Shown here one piece after another: positions 4,906 to 7,799 of a stretch of DNA of 7,799 bases (the first letter of the stretch is position 1; each line of letters begins with the position of its first letter). The position numbers and the translations under genes are program-made. Source of the stretch: Actinomycetes bacterium. GTDB lineage: Bacteria; Actinomycetota; Actinomycetes; Actinomycetales; Demequinaceae. Location: positions 1-7,799 of the forward strand of contig JAEYUX010000039.1 of the NCBI GenBank assembly GCA_023432235.1. Direction: 5' to 3'. Under the pieces are notes generated by a model. It was given only the letters and a program-made list of their open reading frames with translations, ran no database searches and was not told the DNA's origin.

Positions 4906-5508
4906 CTAATCAGGGATGTGCTCGATTCCAAGCCAGTCATGCCACGCGGAGTGGAGCACGAGCCACGCCATCAGCCCGTATCCGGCCTGGCGGGGCAGAT
5001 CGTCATCGCCCATCGCCATGTCGGCCATCCATTGCTCATGGCGAGCGAGAGGGCCGTACATATCGACAAACGGCACCGCGCGCCGCTGCGCAGATTCACC
5101 ACATAGCGCCGACAGTTCAGCAACGGCCTGATCGTCTTGAGACTTGCCCGGCGGAGGGCCTACGAGCATGGCGCGGAAGCCCAGTGCCTTGGCCCGGTCG
5201 AGCGCGTTGGCAATGTTGAGCCGCGTCATTGTGGGGGAGATGCCCCGATGAATGTCGTTGCGGCCAATCGCGAACAGCACAGCTGTGATGGCGTCGTCAT
5301 CCGCTGCATGCTGGGTGCGCAACAGCACCTCGCCATCCCAACGGGCCGTCATCTCACCCGTCGTCTCGCCTGGCACGGCAAGCGTATGGAACCGCAAACT
5401 CGGTTCATGCGGGAGTGTCCGTGCCGCTACCCGGCCGGTCCAGCCCAATGCCTTCGGATCACCGTGGCCCGCTGTGAGGTCATCTCCCACAAAGAACACG
5501 TTGATCAC
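4906..5508 (-). CDS. SGNH/GDSL-fold protein lacking the catalytic Ser and His
   Basis: A 200-residue protein of the SGNH/GDSL hydrolase fold, with no signal peptide, so probably cytoplasmic. Block I reads VGDDLTAG (7-14), so the nucleophile Ser of GDSL is Asp10. Block II Gly is present (PGETTGEM, Gly47), and block III is intact (IGRND, 81-85, with Asn84). Block V reads DDDLPRQAGYGLMA (168-181), where the expected DxxHP motif has Leu171 in the His position. With both Ser and His gone, ordinary esterase activity is unlikely. I cannot say what it does instead; a binding or regulatory role, or a different chemistry, is possible. The GTG start overlaps the kgd stop by four bases, so it is probably co-expressed with 2-oxoglutarate dehydrogenase. 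Similar proteins with altered GDS motifs may be a family variant in related species. Confidence 0.82.
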   Translation of the reverse strand: MINVFFVGDDLTAGHGDPKALGWTGRVAARTLPHEPSLRFHTLAVPGETTGEMTARWDGEVLLRTQHAADDDAITAVLFAIGRNDIHRGISPTMTRLNIANALDRAKALGFRAMLVGPPPGKSQDDQAVAELSALCGESAQRRAVPFVDMYGPLARHEQWMADMAMGDDDLPRQAGYGLMAWLVLHSAWHDWLGIEHIPD

Positions 5509-7799
5509 GAGTCGAATGCCCTTGTCACAAGATCCACCTGCTCATCATGGTGCACGGACGCCAATCCGGACGCGGGAGAGGCAGCTGCAGCGCGAGCAAC
5601 CACACCGACAGGTGCTCCCACCATGCGCGGCAAAGCAAGTGACATGCGTGACCACGCACCCTGGTTGAGCGGCTCTTCCTGGACCCACATCACCTCGGCA
5701 TCGCTGTACGGCGCAAGCGCCTCGCTCAGCTGATCGGCATCGAGCGGGTACAACTGCTCAAGGCGAACGATCGCGGTCGCGGTGTCGCCCGACTTATCGC
5801 GCTGTGCGACGAGGTCGTGGTACACCTTGCCAGCGCACAGCAGCACACGCTTCACCAACGCCGGATCGGCGGTGTTGTCCGCGATCACCGGACGGAACGT
5901 GTCCGTCGTGAAGTCCTCCACGTTGCTCGCGGCCGCCTTGAGCCGGAGCATCGACTTGGGGGTGAAGACCACGAGCGGCTTGCGCGGGCGTGCGTACGCC
6001 TGACGGCGCAAGAGGTGGAAGTACGACGCCGGAGTCGAGGGCATCGCGATGATCATGTTCTCTTCCGCCGCCAGTTGCATGAAGCGCTCGACGCGCGCGG
6101 AGGAGTGGTCCGGTCCCTGGCCCTCATAGCCGTGGGGGAGGAGCATGACAACGGAGGAGCGTTGACCCCACTTCTGCTCCGCCGATGACACGAACTCATC
6201 GATGATCGTCTGCGCGCCGTTGACGAAGTCGCCAAACTGCGCCTCCCACAGCACGAGCGCGTCGGGACGCTCTACTGAGTAGCCGTACTCAAAGCCAAGG
6301 CAGCCGTACTCACTCAGTGGCGAGTCGTAGATCGCAAGCCTTGCTTGATCGGCAGCGAGATAGGCAAGGGGCGTCCATTCGGCACCGGTTGAGCGGTCGT
6401 GGAACACCGCGTGGCGTTGCACGAAGGTGCCGCGACGCGCATCCTGACCCGCCATGCGAATGGGGACACCCTCCTGAAGGAGCGTGCCGAATGCGAGCAA
6501 TTCTCCGTAGCCCCAGTCGATGCCGCCTTCACGGGTCATCGCCTCGCGACGCTCCAAGAGCTTCTCGAGCTTGGGGTGAACCTGGAAGCCCTCCGGTGGG
6601 CGCGTGTGGGCGGTGCCGATGCGCTGCAGTTGGCTGAGAGACACCGCGGTCTTCCAGCCCACCATCATGCCCGCGTCGGAGGATTGCGAAGCGGGAAGCT
6701 CAAGGCCAGCGATCGTCTCGGTGTCCGGCGTCTTGAAGCCCTCGCGCGTCTCGAGGAACACGCGTTCAAGCTGAGCGAGGTAGTCCTGCGACATCTGCTC
6801 GGCCTCATCCGTCGTGATGTCGCCGCGGCGGATCAGTGCTTCCGTGTACAGGTGGCGGACCGACCGCTTTGCCTCAATGAGGTCGTACATGCGCGGCTGG
6901 GTCATCGAGGGGTCATCACCCTCATTGTGACCGCGGCGGCGGTAGCAGACCATGTCGACAATGACGTCGCGGTTAAAGGCCTCGCGGTATTCGAAGGCAA
7001 GGCGGGCCGCGCGGACGCATGCCTCGGGGTCATCGCCATTCACGTGGAGGATCGGGATCTGGTAGCCCTTGGCAATGTCCGTCGCGTAGCGCGTGGAGCG
7101 CGAGTCTTGCGGACCGGTGGTGAAGCCCACCTGGTTGTTGATGATGACGTGCACAGTGCCGCCGGTCTTGTAACCGCGCAACTGCGCCATGTTGAGGGTC
7201 TCTTGGACGATGCCCTGGCCCGCAAACGCCGCATCGCCGTGAATGAGGATGGGCAGCACCGGGTAGCCGTCGGTCGCGGGGTCAGCCCCCAACTGGTCGA
7301 GCTTGGCGCGCACGATGCCCTCGAGCACGGGGTTGACCGCCTCAAGGTGGGAGGGGTTCGCGGCCAGATAAACCTGCGTCGTCTCCCCGGTGTCAGCAGT
7401 GAAGACACCCTCGGTACCGAGGTGGTACTTCACGTCACCCGAGCCTTGAACCGAGCCCGGTACGGCCGTCCCGTCGAACTCAGAGAAGATCTGGCTGTAT
7501 GACTTGCCCGCGAGGTTGGCGAGCACATTGAGCCTGCCCCGGTGGGCCATCCCCACGCACACCTCGTGAATGCCAGCGCGAGCAGCGGATGACAAGACAG
7601 CGTCAAGGAGGGGAATCAGGCTTTCGCCGCCTTCGAGCGAGAAGCGCTTTTGGCCCACGTACTTCGTTTGGAGGAACGCCTCGAAGGCCTCTGCGGCGTT
7701 CAAGCGACCGAGGATGCGCAGGTGCTCTTCACGAGTTGGCTTCACATAACCGTGTTCGAGGCGTTCTTGGAAGAACGCGCGCTGTGCGCGGTCCGCGAT
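5505..7799 (-). CDS. kgd: 2-oxoglutarate dehydrogenase E1 / multifunctional Kgd, 5' part beyond window edge
   Basis: The visible 764 residues (open to the window edge) are the thiamine-diphosphate E1 part of 2-oxoglutarate dehydrogenase, which decarboxylates 2-oxoglutarate in the TCA cycle. Visible motifs, counting from the edge: FLQTKYVGQKRFSLEG (about 42-57); GMAHRGRLNVLAN (83-95); SGDVKYHLG (120-128); NPSHLEAV (148-155); the ThDP/Mg stretch HGDAAFAGQG (187-196) to NNQVGFTT (221-228); and RRRGHNEGDDPSMTQP (287-302). The transketolase-like pyrimidine domain includes FVQRHAVFHDR and FEYGYSVERPDALVLWEAQFGDF. In actinobacteria this E1 is normally fused to an N-terminal E2-like succinyltransferase domain (total about 1,220-1,270 residues) and is controlled by the FHA protein GarA/OdhI; the N-terminal part is not in view. 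The stop overlaps the next gene's GTG by four bases. No frameshift or missing motif seen. Confidence 0.95.
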   Translation of the reverse strand: MADRAQRAFFQERLEHGYVKPTREEHLRILGRLNAAEAFEAFLQTKYVGQKRFSLEGGESLIPLLDAVLSSAARAGIHEVCVGMAHRGRLNVLANLAGKSYSQIFSEFDGTAVPGSVQGSGDVKYHLGTEGVFTADTGETTQVYLAANPSHLEAVNPVLEGIVRAKLDQLGADPATDGYPVLPILIHGDAAFAGQGIVQETLNMAQLRGYKTGGTVHVIINNQVGFTTGPQDSRSTRYATDIAKGYQIPILHVNGDDPEACVRAARLAFEYREAFNRDVIVDMVCYRRRGHNEGDDPSMTQPRMYDLIEAKRSVRHLYTEALIRRGDITTDEAEQMSQDYLAQLERVFLETREGFKTPDTETIAGLELPASQSSDAGMMVGWKTAVSLSQLQRIGTAHTRPPEGFQVHPKLEKLLERREAMTREGGIDWGYGELLAFGTLLQEGVPIRMAGQDARRGTFVQRHAVFHDRSTGAEWTPLAYLAADQARLAIYDSPLSEYGCLGFEYGYSVERPDALVLWEAQFGDFVNGAQTIIDEFVSSAEQKWGQRSSVVMLLPHGYEGQGPDHSSARVERFMQLAAEENMIIAMPSTPASYFHLLRRQAYARPRKPLVVFTPKSMLRLKAAASNVEDFTTDTFRPVIADNTADPALVKRVLLCAGKVYHDLVAQRDKSGDTATAIVRLEQLYPLDADQLSEALAPYSDAEVMWVQEEPLNQGAWSRMSLALPRMVGAPVGVVARAAAASPASGLASVHHDEQVDLVTRAFDS

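Noticed and set aside
6399..7502. Long plus-strand open frame opposite kgd
   Set aside because: No recognisable motif, composition typical of an antisense frame in high-GC coding DNA, and kgd motifs run through the whole stretch.
1..7799. CRISPR arrays, insertion sequences, tRNA/rRNA genes, riboswitches
   Set aside because: I saw no regularly spaced repeats, transposase motifs, terminal inverted repeats, or conserved RNA sequence on either strand.

Overview
The window looks like chromosomal DNA from a high-GC Gram-positive actinobacterium. The evidence is the base composition, frequent GTG starts, a SigR/RsrA thiol-stress pair, a 24-residue bL37-type ribosomal protein, the actinobacterial CGLAGTVMRF form of the AroA motif, and a Kgd-type 2-oxoglutarate dehydrogenase. 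A member of the Micrococcales is my best guess; the exact genus cannot be read from this sequence.

Layout. Positions 1-1561 (minus strand) hold a DoxX-like membrane protein gene followed, with a 4-base overlap, by aroA, whose 3' end is cut by the window edge. Divergent from this, across a 228-base gap rich in regulatory signals, sigR and rsrA run on the plus strand (about 1790-2677). An exact SigR-type promoter (GGAAT-N18-GTT) lies at 1681-1706, so the locus is very probably autoregulated. A strong intrinsic terminator closes this unit at 2754-2790. A tiny minus-strand gene (2812-2886) encodes the bL37-type protein and is divergent from a stand-alone PilT-type ATPase gene (3023-4111). A MazE/MazF-like toxin-antitoxin operon follows (4273-4886) with TACC/GGTA repeats upstream. 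On the minus strand, kgd enters from the right edge (7799 to 5505) and is followed, with a 4-base overlap, by a gene for an SGNH/GDSL-fold protein (5508 to 4906) that lacks the usual catalytic Ser and His.

How they fit together. AroA (shikimate pathway) and Kgd (TCA cycle) are core metabolism. SigR/RsrA is a redox switch: RsrA holds SigR through a zinc-binding Cys/His cluster and releases it on disulfide stress. The DoxX-like gene, divergent from sigR, may belong to membrane redox homeostasis, but that is inference. MazEF is the only clearly accessory element. No rRNA, tRNA, CRISPR array, insertion sequence or phage gene was seen, and no gene-free stretch exceeds 300 bases. The main points for follow-up are the possible leaderless long SigR isoform, the small ORF bridging sigR and rsrA, and the apparent SGNH pseudoenzyme coupled to kgd.
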